A stretch of DNA of 45,346 nt, from contig JAJYNS010000044.1 in the NCBI GenBank assembly GCA_021786195.1, positions 1 through 45,346 on the forward strand, read 5' to 3'. Below, one piece after another: positions 24,575-32,133 of the stretch. The translations under genes and the position numbers were made by a program. The notes beneath the pieces are model-generated. The model did no database searches and was not told the origin of the DNA. It saw only the letters and a program-made list of their open reading frames with translations. Positions within the stretch are counted from its first letter, which is position 1, and the number at the start of each line of letters is the position of its first letter. Source of the stretch: Actinomycetes bacterium (lineage in GTDB: Bacteria; Actinomycetota; Acidimicrobiia; Acidimicrobiales; Bog-793).

Positions 24575-25905
24575 GCCCCCCAGTTCGGCTTGGGGTAGAG
24601 CACCTTCACCGACCCGGGCGCGTTCGCCGGGAGCACTTGGAGGAACTTGCCGTTCTGCCACTGGAAGGCGAAGGCCGCCGACGAGAGGTTCTCCCCGAGC
24701 GAGTCGAACTTGACCGGACCCTCGACGCTCTGCAGGGTGACGCCACTGTGCAGGTACTTGATGATCTTCGCGTTGTCGAAGCCGCCCGTCGCCTTGACCG
24801 CCTGGGCGACGACCTGGCCCACGGAGAAGGCTTCCGCGACGTCGGCGTTCACGCCCGAGGGGGAGCCGCCGTACTTCTTGACGTACGCCTGCACCATCGC
24901 CTTGCTCGTGGCGTTGTCGTAGCCGGGGTACCACGCGTTCGGCACCATCACGCCGCCCGTGTTCGCCTTTCCGACCGCGTCGACGAACGCCGCGCCCTGG
25001 TCGGGTCCGGCCGTCGCGATGAACGCCTTGGGGTTGTAGTGCGCCTGGACGAAGGCGTGGATGAAGGCCGAGACGGTCGGGACGTCTACCGAGCCGAGAA
25101 GCACGACCTGCGCCTTGGTCGCCGCCACTGCGTCGGCGATCGGCGTGTAGTCGGTGACCTCTGCGGGGAAGACGTGGAAGTAGACCGTCTTCACTCCGGC
25201 CTTCTCGAGGATGGCCTGGGCCACCGGCAGCTGCGGCTCGGTGAAGGGGTCGTTGGAGGTCGGGTAGGCGGCGGTCGTCGGCCGTTCGGCCTTCGGGAGC
25301 GACGCGATCCACTCGGCGAAGGGGACGAGCGCGTCCTTCACCGGGAGCGCGACGTCGAAGACGTTCGGGAGCTTCATCGCGAACACGCTCGGGGCACCGC
25401 CGGCTCCTTCGACGAAGGCGTAGCCGAAGCGCTGGGCGACGCGTGCCGCGGGGATCGTGAGCAGCGACGAGAAGGGCCCGAAGGTCAGCGCGACGTGGTC
25501 GACGGATATGAGCTTCTCGTAGTTCGTCGCCACCTGCGTCGGGCTCGACGCGTCCGAGACGATGTCCATCTTCACCGGGTGGCCGAGCAGGCCACCGTGC
25601 GCGTTGACGTAGTCCTGCCACAGCAGGTAGCCACGCTCGAAGGCGATGCCGTCGGCCGAGAAGTCGCCCGAGAGCGAGAGCGACGCCCCGATGAGGATCG
25701 GCGACTTGCCCGCGTGGCCGGACCCGGCGTGCGCCGGGGCCGTACCGGCTGCGGCGCCGGCGCCTGCGGCGACCGCCGACACGAGCGCGGCGAGCGCCGC
25801 CGCCGAGCGGACCGCCCACCTGCCTCGAGTGCTCGTCCTGCCCGACCGGGCGATGGCCCTCCGCCCCGGGCTCATGCTGCAGTGCCTGGCTCTTCCCCCG
25901 TTCAT
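24571..25905 (-). CDS. Periplasmic-binding-type substrate-binding protein of the Liv-family transporter
   Basis: The 444-residue secreted protein has a long basic N-terminus (about 40 residues rich in Arg and Ser) before a hydrophobic signal, AVRSAAALAALVSAVAAGAG, ending near PAHAGSGHAG. There is no lipobox Cys. The mature part is a Peripla_BP_6 fold: PILIGASLSLSGDFSADG, AFERGYLLWQDYVNAHGG, LTFGPFSSLLTIPAA, FPAEVTDYTPIADAV and a C-terminal YLHSGVTLQSVEGPVKFD. Ligand cannot be read out; this family covers amino acids, amides, short-chain acids and aromatic compounds. ATG at 25905 follows AAGGGGGAGG; ATG at 25875 would give a more ordinary signal peptide. The gene leads the operon; a 124-nt gap upstream is the likely promoter region. 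Confidence 0.9.
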   Translation of the reverse strand: MNGGRARHCSMSPGRRAIARSGRTSTRGRWAVRSAAALAALVSAVAAGAGAAAGTAPAHAGSGHAGKSPILIGASLSLSGDFSADGIAFERGYLLWQDYVNAHGGLLGHPVKMDIVSDASSPTQVATNYEKLISVDHVALTFGPFSSLLTIPAARVAQRFGYAFVEGAGGAPSVFAMKLPNVFDVALPVKDALVPFAEWIASLPKAERPTTAAYPTSNDPFTEPQLPVAQAILEKAGVKTVYFHVFPAEVTDYTPIADAVAATKAQVVLLGSVDVPTVSAFIHAFVQAHYNPKAFIATAGPDQGAAFVDAVGKANTGGVMVPNAWYPGYDNATSKAMVQAYVKKYGGSPSGVNADVAEAFSVGQVVAQAVKATGGFDNAKIIKYLHSGVTLQSVEGPVKFDSLGENLSSAAFAFQWQNGKFLQVLPANAPGSVKVLYPKPNWGA

Positions 25906-26029
25906 GGCCTCCCCCTTGCTCTCTTCACTCGGGCCACCGGCCCTTCTTGCACTTCTTGCCTCGCTCTTGCCCACCCGGCACGGGGCCCGAGCGTGGCACC
26001 CCTAGCCGGCGCCCCCTGCGCCGACCAGT

Positions 26030-26974
26030 TCAGGTCTTGGTGCCGGTCCCCCCGCCTCCGGGATCCTCCTCGCGCTCCAGGCTGAGCCCGCTGGCGCGCG
26101 CCTGGAGCTCGAGGAGCGCCGCGAAGTCGAGCTCGCCGATGCCCTGGCCGACACCGGCCTGCACGATCTGGTGGACGAGCCCGAGCACCGGCATCGGCAC
26201 CTCGAGCTCGCGCGCCGAGGCGAGCCCGAGATCGAAGTCCTTGCGCAGGAGCCTCGTCGTGAAGGTCGGGGCGAAGTCGAGCTCGACGAGCTGGGGCGTC
26301 TTGTAGCGCGTGAAGTCCGAGCCGAGGACGGAGTCGTTGAGGAAGGCGAGGAAGTCCTTCCTCCTCACTCCGGCCCTCTCCGCGAGCACGGTCACCTCGA
26401 TGAGCGACTGGATGACGCCACCGAGGAACAGGTTGTGGCAGAGCTTGACCGTCCTTGCGACCTCGCCCTCGCCCACGTAGGTCACGCCCCGCCCGATGGC
26501 CCGGAGGTAGCGCTCGACCTCGTCGAAGGCCGACCGTGGGCCTGAGACCGCCATGGTCAGCCGGCCGGCGCGCACGACTCCCGGGTTGCCGCTCACCGGC
26601 GCCGCGAGCAGCGCTGTGCCGCGCTCGGCGGCGAGCGCCCGCGCACGGGCCGACGCCTCGACCGAGACCGTGGAGAGGTCGACCACCACCCGAGGTGCCC
26701 GAGCCTGGTGGAGCAGGCCGCCGTCGTGGTCGAGGACCGCGAGGAGGTCATCGGACCCGCCGACCGTGAGGAAGACGAGATCCCGCTCGGCGAGCTCCGC
26801 GATGCTGGCCACGGCGGACGCTCCCGCGTCGACGAGCGGCCCGAGCTTCTGCGGGGTCCGGTTGTAGACGTGCACGCCGTGGCCCGCCGCGAGGAGCCGC
26901 TCGACCATCGCCGAGCCCATCCGGCCGGTCCCGATCCAGCCGATGCTGTGGCCTTCTCCCCCCACGTCCGTCAC
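26030..26974 (-). CDS. 3-hydroxyisobutyrate dehydrogenase-family (beta-hydroxyacid) oxidoreductase
   Basis: The 314-residue NAD(P)-dependent enzyme has the Rossmann fingerprint IGWIGTGRMGSAMVERLLAAG with VYNRT, the substrate loop APVSGNPGVVRAGRLTMAVSG, and the catalytic-Lys region TVKLCHNLFLGGVIQ. The C-terminal helical domain ends in a disordered Gly/Thr tail. Family members oxidise short beta-hydroxyacids or reduce the semialdehyde. The usual Asp before APVSGG is Ala here, so the substrate may differ. GTG at 26974 or 26965 may start translation; neither has a strong ribosome site. A perfect TTGACA lies at 27025-27030 on this strand, with a LacI-like site downstream of it. Confidence 0.85.
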   Translation of the reverse strand: MTDVGGEGHSIGWIGTGRMGSAMVERLLAAGHGVHVYNRTPQKLGPLVDAGASAVASIAELAERDLVFLTVGGSDDLLAVLDHDGGLLHQARAPRVVVDLSTVSVEASARARALAAERGTALLAAPVSGNPGVVRAGRLTMAVSGPRSAFDEVERYLRAIGRGVTYVGEGEVARTVKLCHNLFLGGVIQSLIEVTVLAERAGVRRKDFLAFLNDSVLGSDFTRYKTPQLVELDFAPTFTTRLLRKDFDLGLASARELEVPMPVLGLVHQIVQAGVGQGIGELDFAALLELQARASGLSLEREEDPGGGGTGTKT

Positions 26975-26984
26975 CCCCGCGACA

Positions 26985-26994
26985 CAAACGATTG
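26985..26994. promoter_or_regulatory. LacI-type operator core
   Basis: The sequence CAAACGATTG fits CAA-N-CG-N-TTG, the symmetrical core bound by LacI/GalR regulators, centred on CG at 26989-26990. It lies 11 nt upstream of the GTG at 26974, downstream of a TTGACA at 27025-27030 (minus strand), so a bound repressor would block that promoter or initiation. A LacI-family gene is at 28254-29279. Binding is inferred, not shown. Confidence 0.5.
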
Positions 26995-27091
26995 CATCGG
27001 AACTCTCGCACGGGTTCCCGCCGTTGTCAAGGTGCTGCTGCGGACCGGCGAGCCTCGTCCAGGACCTCGGTGTCGAGCAGGGCCGTTCGCC

Positions 27092-27105
27092 TACAATCGT
27101 GTGCA
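27092..27105 (+). promoter_or_regulatory. Possible -10 box and degenerate second LacI-type site for the hydrolase gene
   Basis: TACAATCGTGTGCA begins with TACAAT, a good -10 hexamer 30-35 nt ahead of the ATG at 27127; a matching -35 is weak. It shares CAATCGT with the reverse complement of the operator core at 26985-26994, so the two could form an inverted pair across the divergent promoters, although this copy is only partly symmetrical. Confidence 0.4.
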
Positions 27106-27126
27106 CTCTCGCCGCGGAGGAGGGGC

Positions 27127-28203
27127 ATGGCCGACGAGCTGCTCGAGATGGCGCTCGCCACCTGGGGAGCGCGCCTGGTCGCGAACGGGGTCGACGCCGG
27201 CGACCTCGCTGAGGTGGCGCGGACCCTCGACCGCTGGGACGACTGGTGCGCCGCCTGGAGCCGGATCGGCGCGCGCCACGAGGAGCTCGGGCGGCGCGCC
27301 CTGGCCGAGGACAGGACCCGCTCGGGCGGCGAGCACCTGGCCGAGGCCGCGACGAGCTACCACTTCGGGAGGTTCCTCTTCCTCGAGCACCCGGACGAGG
27401 CACGCACCGCGCACCGCCGCGCCGTGCGCTGCCTCGTCGACGCGCTGCCACACCTCGACCCGCCCGGGCGGCGCGAGGTCGTCCCCTTCGAGGGGACGCA
27501 GCTCTTCGGCGTCCTCAGGCTCCCTCCAGGCGGCGGCCTCCACCCGGTCGTCGTCCTCGTCTGCGGCCTCGACTCGACGAAAGAAGAGCTGCGCCTCGTC
27601 GAGCGGTCGTTCCTCGACCGCGGCGTCGGCACCTTCGCGGTCGACGGGCCGGGTCAGGGGGAGGTGGAGCAGACCCTCCCGATCAGGGCCGACTGGGAGG
27701 TCCCGGGCAGGGCGATCCTCGACCATCTCTCGACGCTGCCCGGGGTCGACGCCGAACGGCTCGGCGTCTGGGGCGTCAGCCTCGGCGGTTACTACGCGGC
27801 GCGGGTCGCCGCAGGGGACGAGCGGGTGCGCGCCTGCGTCGCGCTCGCCGGTCCCTACGACCTCGGCGCGGCATGGGACAAGGTTCCGAGCCTGACGCGT
27901 CGGGCGTTCGCGGCGCGCGCTCACTCCTCGGACGAGCGAGAGGCGAGGGAGAAGGCCCGTGCGATCAGCCTGGCGGGGGTCGCGCCCCGCATCCGCTGCC
28001 CGCTGCTCGTCGTCTTCGGCAAGAAGGACCGCCTATTCGCCTGGCAGGACGCCGTCCGCCTCGCGCACGAGGCGTCAGGGCCGAGCGAGCTGCTGCTGCT
28101 CGAGGAGGGCAACCACGGCTGTGCCAACGTGACCTACCGCCACCGCCCCTACACGGCCGACTGGATGGCGCGCCGGCTCGGGGCCTGGCCGGGCGAGCGA
28201 TAG
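27127..28203 (+). CDS. Alpha/beta hydrolase related to C-C bond hydrolases (2,6-dihydroxypseudooxynicotine hydrolase-like)
   Basis: The 358-residue protein has an all-helical N-terminal region of about 115 residues, then an alpha/beta-hydrolase core. The nucleophile elbow GVSLGG places Ser218, FGKKDRLFAW gives Asp301 and EEGNHG gives His330. CGLDSTKEELR (about 146-156) is typical of this group. The triad numbering is within one residue of that known for 2,6-dihydroxypseudooxynicotine hydrolase, an enzyme of nicotine breakdown that cuts a carbon-carbon bond, but the additional Glu of that enzyme does not appear to be conserved, so the substrate is probably another diketone or ester. ATG at 27127 follows GGAGGAGGGG. 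It diverges from the hydroxyacid dehydrogenase and converges on the LacI gene. Confidence 0.85.
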   Translation: MADELLEMALATWGARLVANGVDAGDLAEVARTLDRWDDWCAAWSRIGARHEELGRRALAEDRTRSGGEHLAEAATSYHFGRFLFLEHPDEARTAHRRAVRCLVDALPHLDPPGRREVVPFEGTQLFGVLRLPPGGGLHPVVVLVCGLDSTKEELRLVERSFLDRGVGTFAVDGPGQGEVEQTLPIRADWEVPGRAILDHLSTLPGVDAERLGVWGVSLGGYYAARVAAGDERVRACVALAGPYDLGAAWDKVPSLTRRAFAARAHSSDEREAREKARAISLAGVAPRIRCPLLVVFGKKDRLFAWQDAVRLAHEASGPSELLLLEEGNHGCANVTYRHRPYTADWMARRLGAWPGER

Positions 28204-28225
28204 CGGGGGGACGAGCCGGCCGGTG

Positions 28226-28253
28226 GGCCGCTCCGGCGCCGGGGCGAGCGGCC
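28226..28253. terminator. Bidirectional hairpin between convergent hydrolase and LacI genes
   Basis: GGCCGCTC (28226-28233) pairs perfectly with GAGCGGCC (28246-28253) across a 12-nt loop. It sits exactly in the 50-nt gap between stop codons of the two convergent genes and touches the LacI stop. No T-run follows on either strand, as is frequent in GC-rich actinobacteria. Confidence 0.55.
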
Positions 28254-29279
28254 TCAGTCGCCGGGCGGCACGGCGGTGGACTCCCTGACGACCAGCTCGG
28301 GCGGGAGGTAGAGGATCTTCACCGGCGCCTGGCTGTCGGCGATGCGCTCGAGCAGGACCTGGGCCGCCTCGGCGCCGACCTCGTACTGGGGCAGCCTCAC
28401 GGTGCTGAGCGGCGGCTGTATCCGGTCCATGAGCGGCATGTCGTTGAAGCCGACGAGGGAGCAGTCGGCCGGGCAGGAGATGCCCCGGCCGCGCATCGAG
28501 CGCAGCACTCCGAGGGCCAGCATGTCGTTGGCGGCGACGACGGCCGTGAAGCTCCGCCCGCCGGAGAACAGCTCCTCGGCGCAGCGGAACCCCTCCGGCT
28601 CGGAGAACGCCTCGGCGAAGGTGACGAGCTCGGCGTCCACCTCGAGGCCCGACGCCTGGAGCCCGGCGAGGAAGCCGAGGTAGCGGCCGTGACCGGTGGA
28701 CAGGCTCTGTGGGCCCGCGACGTGGGCGATGCGCCGGTGGCCGAGGCGCGCGAGGTGGGCGACGGCAGTGCGGATGCCGAGCTGGTCGTCCACCGAGACC
28801 GAGGGCAGGACGTGGTCTTCGACGACCCGGTTGACGAGGACGATCGGCAGGCCCGAGCGAGCGGCGTCCGTGAGCAGCTCGTCGTGGCGGCGGGCCGTCG
28901 CGACGATCAGGCCGTCGACGGAGCGGTCGCGCATGCCCTCGAGCACGCGCCGCTCGCGCTCGGCGTCGTTGTCGGTGTTGCCGATCAGGGCGACGTAGGC
29001 CTTGCGCGCCAGGCGGTCCTCGATCCCTCGCAGGATGGGCGGGAAGAGCGGGTTCATGATGTCCGGGACGAGCACGCCGACCGTGGACGAGCGCCGGGTC
29101 TTCAGGCCGCGAGCGAGGTGGTCGGGGCGGTAGCCGAGGGCGCGGGCGGCCTGCTCGACGCGGCGGGCGGTCTCCTCGCGCACGAGGCCGCGGGTCTCGT
29201 CGTTGAGCGCCCGGGACGCGGTCGCCGGATGCACCTCGGCAAGGCGGGCGACGTCCCGCAGGGTCACCTTCGCGTCCAC
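28254..29279 (-). CDS. LacI/GalR-family transcriptional regulator
   Basis: The 341-residue regulator has the helix-turn-helix and hinge of LacI proteins at the start: VTLRDVARLAEVHPATASRAL, then ALGYRPDHLARGLKTRRS. The sugar-binding-like domain follows: TVGVLVPDIMNPLFPPILRG, DGLIVATARR, VSVDDQLGIRTAVAHLARLG, HRRIAHVAGP and AANDMLALGVLRSMRGRG. GTG at 29279 has a GAGG at good distance and gives the normal family N-terminus; the in-frame ATG at 29345 would add unconserved residues. The operator-like core at 26985-26994 near the hydrolase and dehydrogenase suggests these as targets; the effector is unknown. Two palindromes lie in its leader. Confidence 0.93.
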   Translation of the reverse strand: MDAKVTLRDVARLAEVHPATASRALNDETRGLVREETARRVEQAARALGYRPDHLARGLKTRRSSTVGVLVPDIMNPLFPPILRGIEDRLARKAYVALIGNTDNDAERERRVLEGMRDRSVDGLIVATARRHDELLTDAARSGLPIVLVNRVVEDHVLPSVSVDDQLGIRTAVAHLARLGHRRIAHVAGPQSLSTGHGRYLGFLAGLQASGLEVDAELVTFAEAFSEPEGFRCAEELFSGGRSFTAVVAANDMLALGVLRSMRGRGISCPADCSLVGFNDMPLMDRIQPPLSTVRLPQYEVGAEAAQVLLERIADSQAPVKILYLPPELVVRESTAVPPGD

Positions 29280-29302
29280 GCCGACCTCGGTCCCCGCACC
29301 GG

Positions 29303-29339
29303 CCTGCCGGAACCGGCAGGGCCCGCCCGCAGCGGGCGG
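29303..29339. promoter_or_regulatory. Two adjacent perfect inverted repeats upstream of the LacI gene
   Basis: CCTGCCGG-AA-CCGGCAGG (29303-29320) is followed after 2 nt by CCGCCCGC-A-GCGGGCGG (29323-29339). Each has an 8-bp perfect stem. On the minus strand they lie 24-60 nt before the LacI GTG and just downstream of TACTAT (29344-29349), a near-consensus -10. They could be operators for self-control or hairpins in the leader mRNA. Neither matches the CAA-N-CG-N-TTG core. Confidence 0.45.
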
Positions 29340-29408
29340 AGGCATAGTACGCGAACGCGCCTGGTGCGCCGTCGCATCGCGCCCTAGCGTTGCGGCCGTG
29401 ATGCTTCC

Positions 29409-29813
29409 ATGACCGACACGGCGACGGTCCAGCGGCCGGCCGGAGCGGACGGCCCTACGGGGGCTGAGGCCGTGATGTGCCGGCTGTTGCGCGTGCCCGT
29501 CTGCCCGTCGCCGGCCAGCGCAGCCTCGGCCCAGCGGCTCTTCAGCGGCTCCATCCTGCTCTCGGCGCTGCGCTGCCTGCTCAGCTACGTCGTCCTCCCG
29601 GTGCTCACGCCGCTGCTCGGGGAGGCGGCCCGGGTCGGGCCCGAGGTCGGGCTGCCGATCGGCATCGTCGCCCTCTACTTCGACGTGCGCGGCATGCGGC
29701 GCTTCTGGGTCGCCGGCCACCGCCTGCGCTGGCACATCACGGCGATCTACGCCGTCGTGATGGCGCTCGTCGTCGCCCTGGTCACGATCGACATCGTCCA
29801 GCTCGCCCGCTAG
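29409..29813 (+). CDS. Small integral membrane protein of unknown function
   Basis: The 134-residue product is not assigned with certainty. After about 40 hydrophilic residues come three hydrophobic stretches: SILLSALRCLLSYVVLPVL (about 48-66), VGLPIGIVALYFDV (about 79-92) and ITAIYAVVMALVVALVTIDI (about 110-129). A loop between them holds RGMRRFWVAGHRLRW, rich in Arg and Trp, probably cytosolic. CRLLRVPVCPSP contains two cysteines but no known metal motif. ATG at 29409 is the start; TAGCGT at 29385-29390 could act as a -10. The gene is divergent from LacI and convergent with malic enzyme. Confidence 0.75.
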   Translation: MTDTATVQRPAGADGPTGAEAVMCRLLRVPVCPSPASAASAQRLFSGSILLSALRCLLSYVVLPVLTPLLGEAARVGPEVGLPIGIVALYFDVRGMRRFWVAGHRLRWHITAIYAVVMALVVALVTIDIVQLAR

Positions 29814-29863
29814 GCCGGTCGAGGCCTCCGGGTTCCGGTCCTGCTCGGGCGGCGCCGGGGGGC

Positions 29864-31255
29864 TCAGGCGTCGAGGCCGAGGCGCGCCACGGCCTCGACC
29901 GCCGAGGAGACGGCCGGCACGACGGCGGGGCTGAACACCGTGGGCACGATGTAGGCGGGCGACAGCTCGTGCTCGGCGACGACGGCGGCGAGCGCCCTGG
30001 CGGCGGCGATCTCGAGCTCCTCGGTGATCTTCCTCGCCCCGACGTTGAGCAGGCCCCGGAACAGGCCCGGGAAGACCAGGACGTTGTTGATCTGGTTGGG
30101 CTCGTCGCTCCGCCCGGTCGCGACGACGGCCGCGTGGCGGCGCGCCAGCGCCGGGTCGACCTCGGGATCGGGGTTCGCGAGCGCGAAGACGATCGCGTCC
30201 TTGCCCATCGAGGCAAGGTGCTCCTCGGTGACGAGGTTCGGCCCGGACACGCCGATGAGCACGTCGGCGCCGGCGATCGCCTCGGACAGCCCTCCGGTCA
30301 GGCCGTCGACGTTCGTGTTCTCGGCGATCCAGCGCCGGGTCTCGTCGAGGTCGGTCATCGACTCGACGAGGATGCCCTGGCGGTCGACGGCGACCACGTC
30401 GCCGGCACCCTCCCGCAACAGCAGCTTGGTGATCGCCGTCCCTGCGGCCCCGACGCCGAGCACGACGATGCGGACGTCCTTCAGCGCCTTGTCGACGACG
30501 CGAAGGGCGTTGGTCAAGGCGGCGAGCACGACGACCGCCGTCCCGTGCTGGTCGTCGTGGAACACCGGGATGTCAAGGGAGCGCCTGAGCCGCCGCTCCA
30601 CCTCGAAGCAGCGGGGCGCGGCGATGTCCTCGAGGTTGATGCCCCCGTAGACGGGGGCGATGCACTCGACGATCCGGACGATCTCGTCGGCGTCCTGGGT
30701 GGCGAGGCAGACGGGCCAGGCGTCGACGTCTGCGAAGCGCTTGAACAGCAGCGCCTTGCCCTCCATCACCGGGAGCGCCGCGGCGGGGCCGATGTTGCCG
30801 AGGCCGAGGACGGCGGAGCCGTCGGTGACGACCGCGACGGTGTTGCGCTTGATGGTGAGGTTGCGGGCGACCGAGGGGTCGGCGGCGATCGCTCGGCTGA
30901 CCCTGGCCACGCCCGGCGTGTAGGCCATCGAGAGGTCGTCGCGCGTCTTGAGCGGGACCCTCGGCGCCACCGAGAGCGTGCCACCGAGGTGCAGCAGGAG
31001 GGTCCGATCGCTCATCGCCCGGACATGGGCGCCCGGGATGGCGTCGACGGCGTCCCGAAGGGCGCTCGCATGCGTCTCGTCGACAGCGTTGCAGGTCAGG
31101 TCGACGACGAGGTGGTCGCCCCGGGACTCGACGACGTCGAGCGCGGTGACCACCCCACCGGCATCGCCCACCGCCGTCGTGATCGACCCGACGCCCCGGG
31201 TCTCGGCGAGCTGGACCCTCATGGTCACGGAGAACGACGCGCTCGGCTGGCTCAT
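29864..31255 (-). CDS. NAD(P)-dependent malic enzyme with N-terminal ACT domain
   Basis: The 463-residue enzyme has an N-terminal ACT domain (SVTMRVQLAETRGVGSITTA to about residue 80), which usually binds amino-acid effectors, then a malic enzyme: AYTPGVARVSRAIAADP with the catalytic Tyr, EGKALLFKRFADVDAWP with the Lys, NLEDIAAPRCFEVER for metal and malate, FHDDQHGTAVVVLAAL, and VLGVGAAGTAI for cofactor. It converts malate to pyruvate and CO2. ATG at 31255 is chosen since PSASFSVTMRV looks like the conserved beginning; the frame extends upstream to 31408 with an unconserved part. No strong ribosome site is visible. It diverges from the ComB-like gene. Confidence 0.93.
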   Translation of the reverse strand: MSQPSASFSVTMRVQLAETRGVGSITTAVGDAGGVVTALDVVESRGDHLVVDLTCNAVDETHASALRDAVDAIPGAHVRAMSDRTLLLHLGGTLSVAPRVPLKTRDDLSMAYTPGVARVSRAIAADPSVARNLTIKRNTVAVVTDGSAVLGLGNIGPAAALPVMEGKALLFKRFADVDAWPVCLATQDADEIVRIVECIAPVYGGINLEDIAAPRCFEVERRLRRSLDIPVFHDDQHGTAVVVLAALTNALRVVDKALKDVRIVVLGVGAAGTAITKLLLREGAGDVVAVDRQGILVESMTDLDETRRWIAENTNVDGLTGGLSEAIAGADVLIGVSGPNLVTEEHLASMGKDAIVFALANPDPEVDPALARRHAAVVATGRSDEPNQINNVLVFPGLFRGLLNVGARKITEELEIAAARALAAVVAEHELSPAYIVPTVFSPAVVPAVSSAVEAVARLGLDA

Positions 31256-31350
31256 CGCCACATTCGATCGCACCCACGCCGCTCGCGCCAGCGACCCGGC
31301 AGATGCCGTTCGGCTCGACCCGGACAGGGTCCGCCGAGCGTGGCCGAAGT

Positions 31351-31375
31351 GCGCCCTGAGCTGGCACTCAGGCGC
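31351..31375. promoter_or_regulatory. Imperfect inverted repeat ahead of the ComB-like gene
   Basis: GCGCCCTGAG (31351-31360 region) faces CTCAGGCGC (31367-31375) across a 6-nt centre, a 9-bp stem with one bulged C. It lies in the 151-nt space between the divergent malic enzyme and ComB-like genes, 32 nt before the ATG at 31407. It may be an operator or a leader hairpin. Confidence 0.35.
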
Positions 31376-31406
31376 TTCCAGGCGCGGCGGGGGCAGACTG
31401 TCCGCC

Positions 31407-32114
31407 ATGTCGTGGGCCGCCCAGGACGGCTACGACGTCCGCTTCGACTGGGGCGCCGCCGGGGTCGCGCGCCTCGCCCCGGCGTGCAGGACGTTCGTCG
31501 TCGTCGACATCCTCCGCTTCTCGACGGCCGTGGAGACCGGCCTCTCCCACGGCCTCGTCCTGCGCCCGGAGCACTGGCCGATGCCGCTCGAGGGGCGCGG
31601 CCGGCTCGGCGACTACGTCGCCGACGGCTCGGTGCCCGGCGGGCCGTCGCTCTCGCCTTCGTCGCTCCTCTCGCTGCCAGTCGGGTGCTCCGTCGTGCTG
31701 CCCTCGCTCAACGGCGCCAACTGCGCCCTCGCCGCAGCCGCGACCGGCGCCACGGTGATCGCCGGCTCGCTCCGCAACGCGAGCGCCGTGGCCCGGCACC
31801 TCGAGTCGGCCCGGTACCCGGTCGGGGTGATCGCCGCCGGCGAGGTCTCGCCGGACGGCGGGCTCCGGCCCGCCGTGGAGGACATCCTCGGCGCGGCCGC
31901 TCTGCTGCGCGGCGTGGCCGGCAGCTTCTCGCCCGAAGCCTCGGTGACCGCCGCGGCCTTCTCGCCCGAGCCCTTGCCGCTGGTGCGCGCCAGCGCCTCG
32001 GGCCGCCAGCTTGCCGAGGTCGGCCACGACGAGGACGCCGACTGGGCCGGCCAGCTCGACGTGAGCGAGCTCGTGCCCGTCCTCGCCGACGGCGTCTTCG
32101 TGGCCGCGGGCTGA
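31407..32114 (+). CDS. 2-phosphosulfolactate phosphatase (ComB)-like protein
   Basis: The 235-residue protein resembles the ComB family (PF04029): VVVDILRFSTAVETGLSHG near the N-terminus, then PSLNGANCALAAA, a counterpart of the TTNGT loop, VIAGSLRNASAVARHL, and IAAGEVSPDGGLRPAVEDIL with the acidic end of the family. ComB removes phosphate from 2-phosphosulfolactate in coenzyme M synthesis, but homologues are common in bacteria without that pathway, so the substrate here is unknown. ATG at 31407 starts the conserved part; the ribosome site is weak. No other sulfolactate or coenzyme M gene is nearby. Confidence 0.8.
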   Translation: MSWAAQDGYDVRFDWGAAGVARLAPACRTFVVVDILRFSTAVETGLSHGLVLRPEHWPMPLEGRGRLGDYVADGSVPGGPSLSPSSLLSLPVGCSVVLPSLNGANCALAAAATGATVIAGSLRNASAVARHLESARYPVGVIAAGEVSPDGGLRPAVEDILGAAALLRGVAGSFSPEASVTAAAFSPEPLPLVRASASGRQLAEVGHDEDADWAGQLDVSELVPVLADGVFVAAG

Positions 32115-32133
32115 GTCCGGCGGCGGCGGTCGC

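Noticed and set aside
24637-26085. 482-codon plus-strand frame opposite the binding protein
   Set aside because: Composition shadow; the opposing product has signal peptide and binding-protein fold.
29280-29345. ATG at 29345 as the LacI start
   Set aside because: The added residues are not LacI-like, no ribosome site precedes it, and the codon overlaps a probable -10 box.
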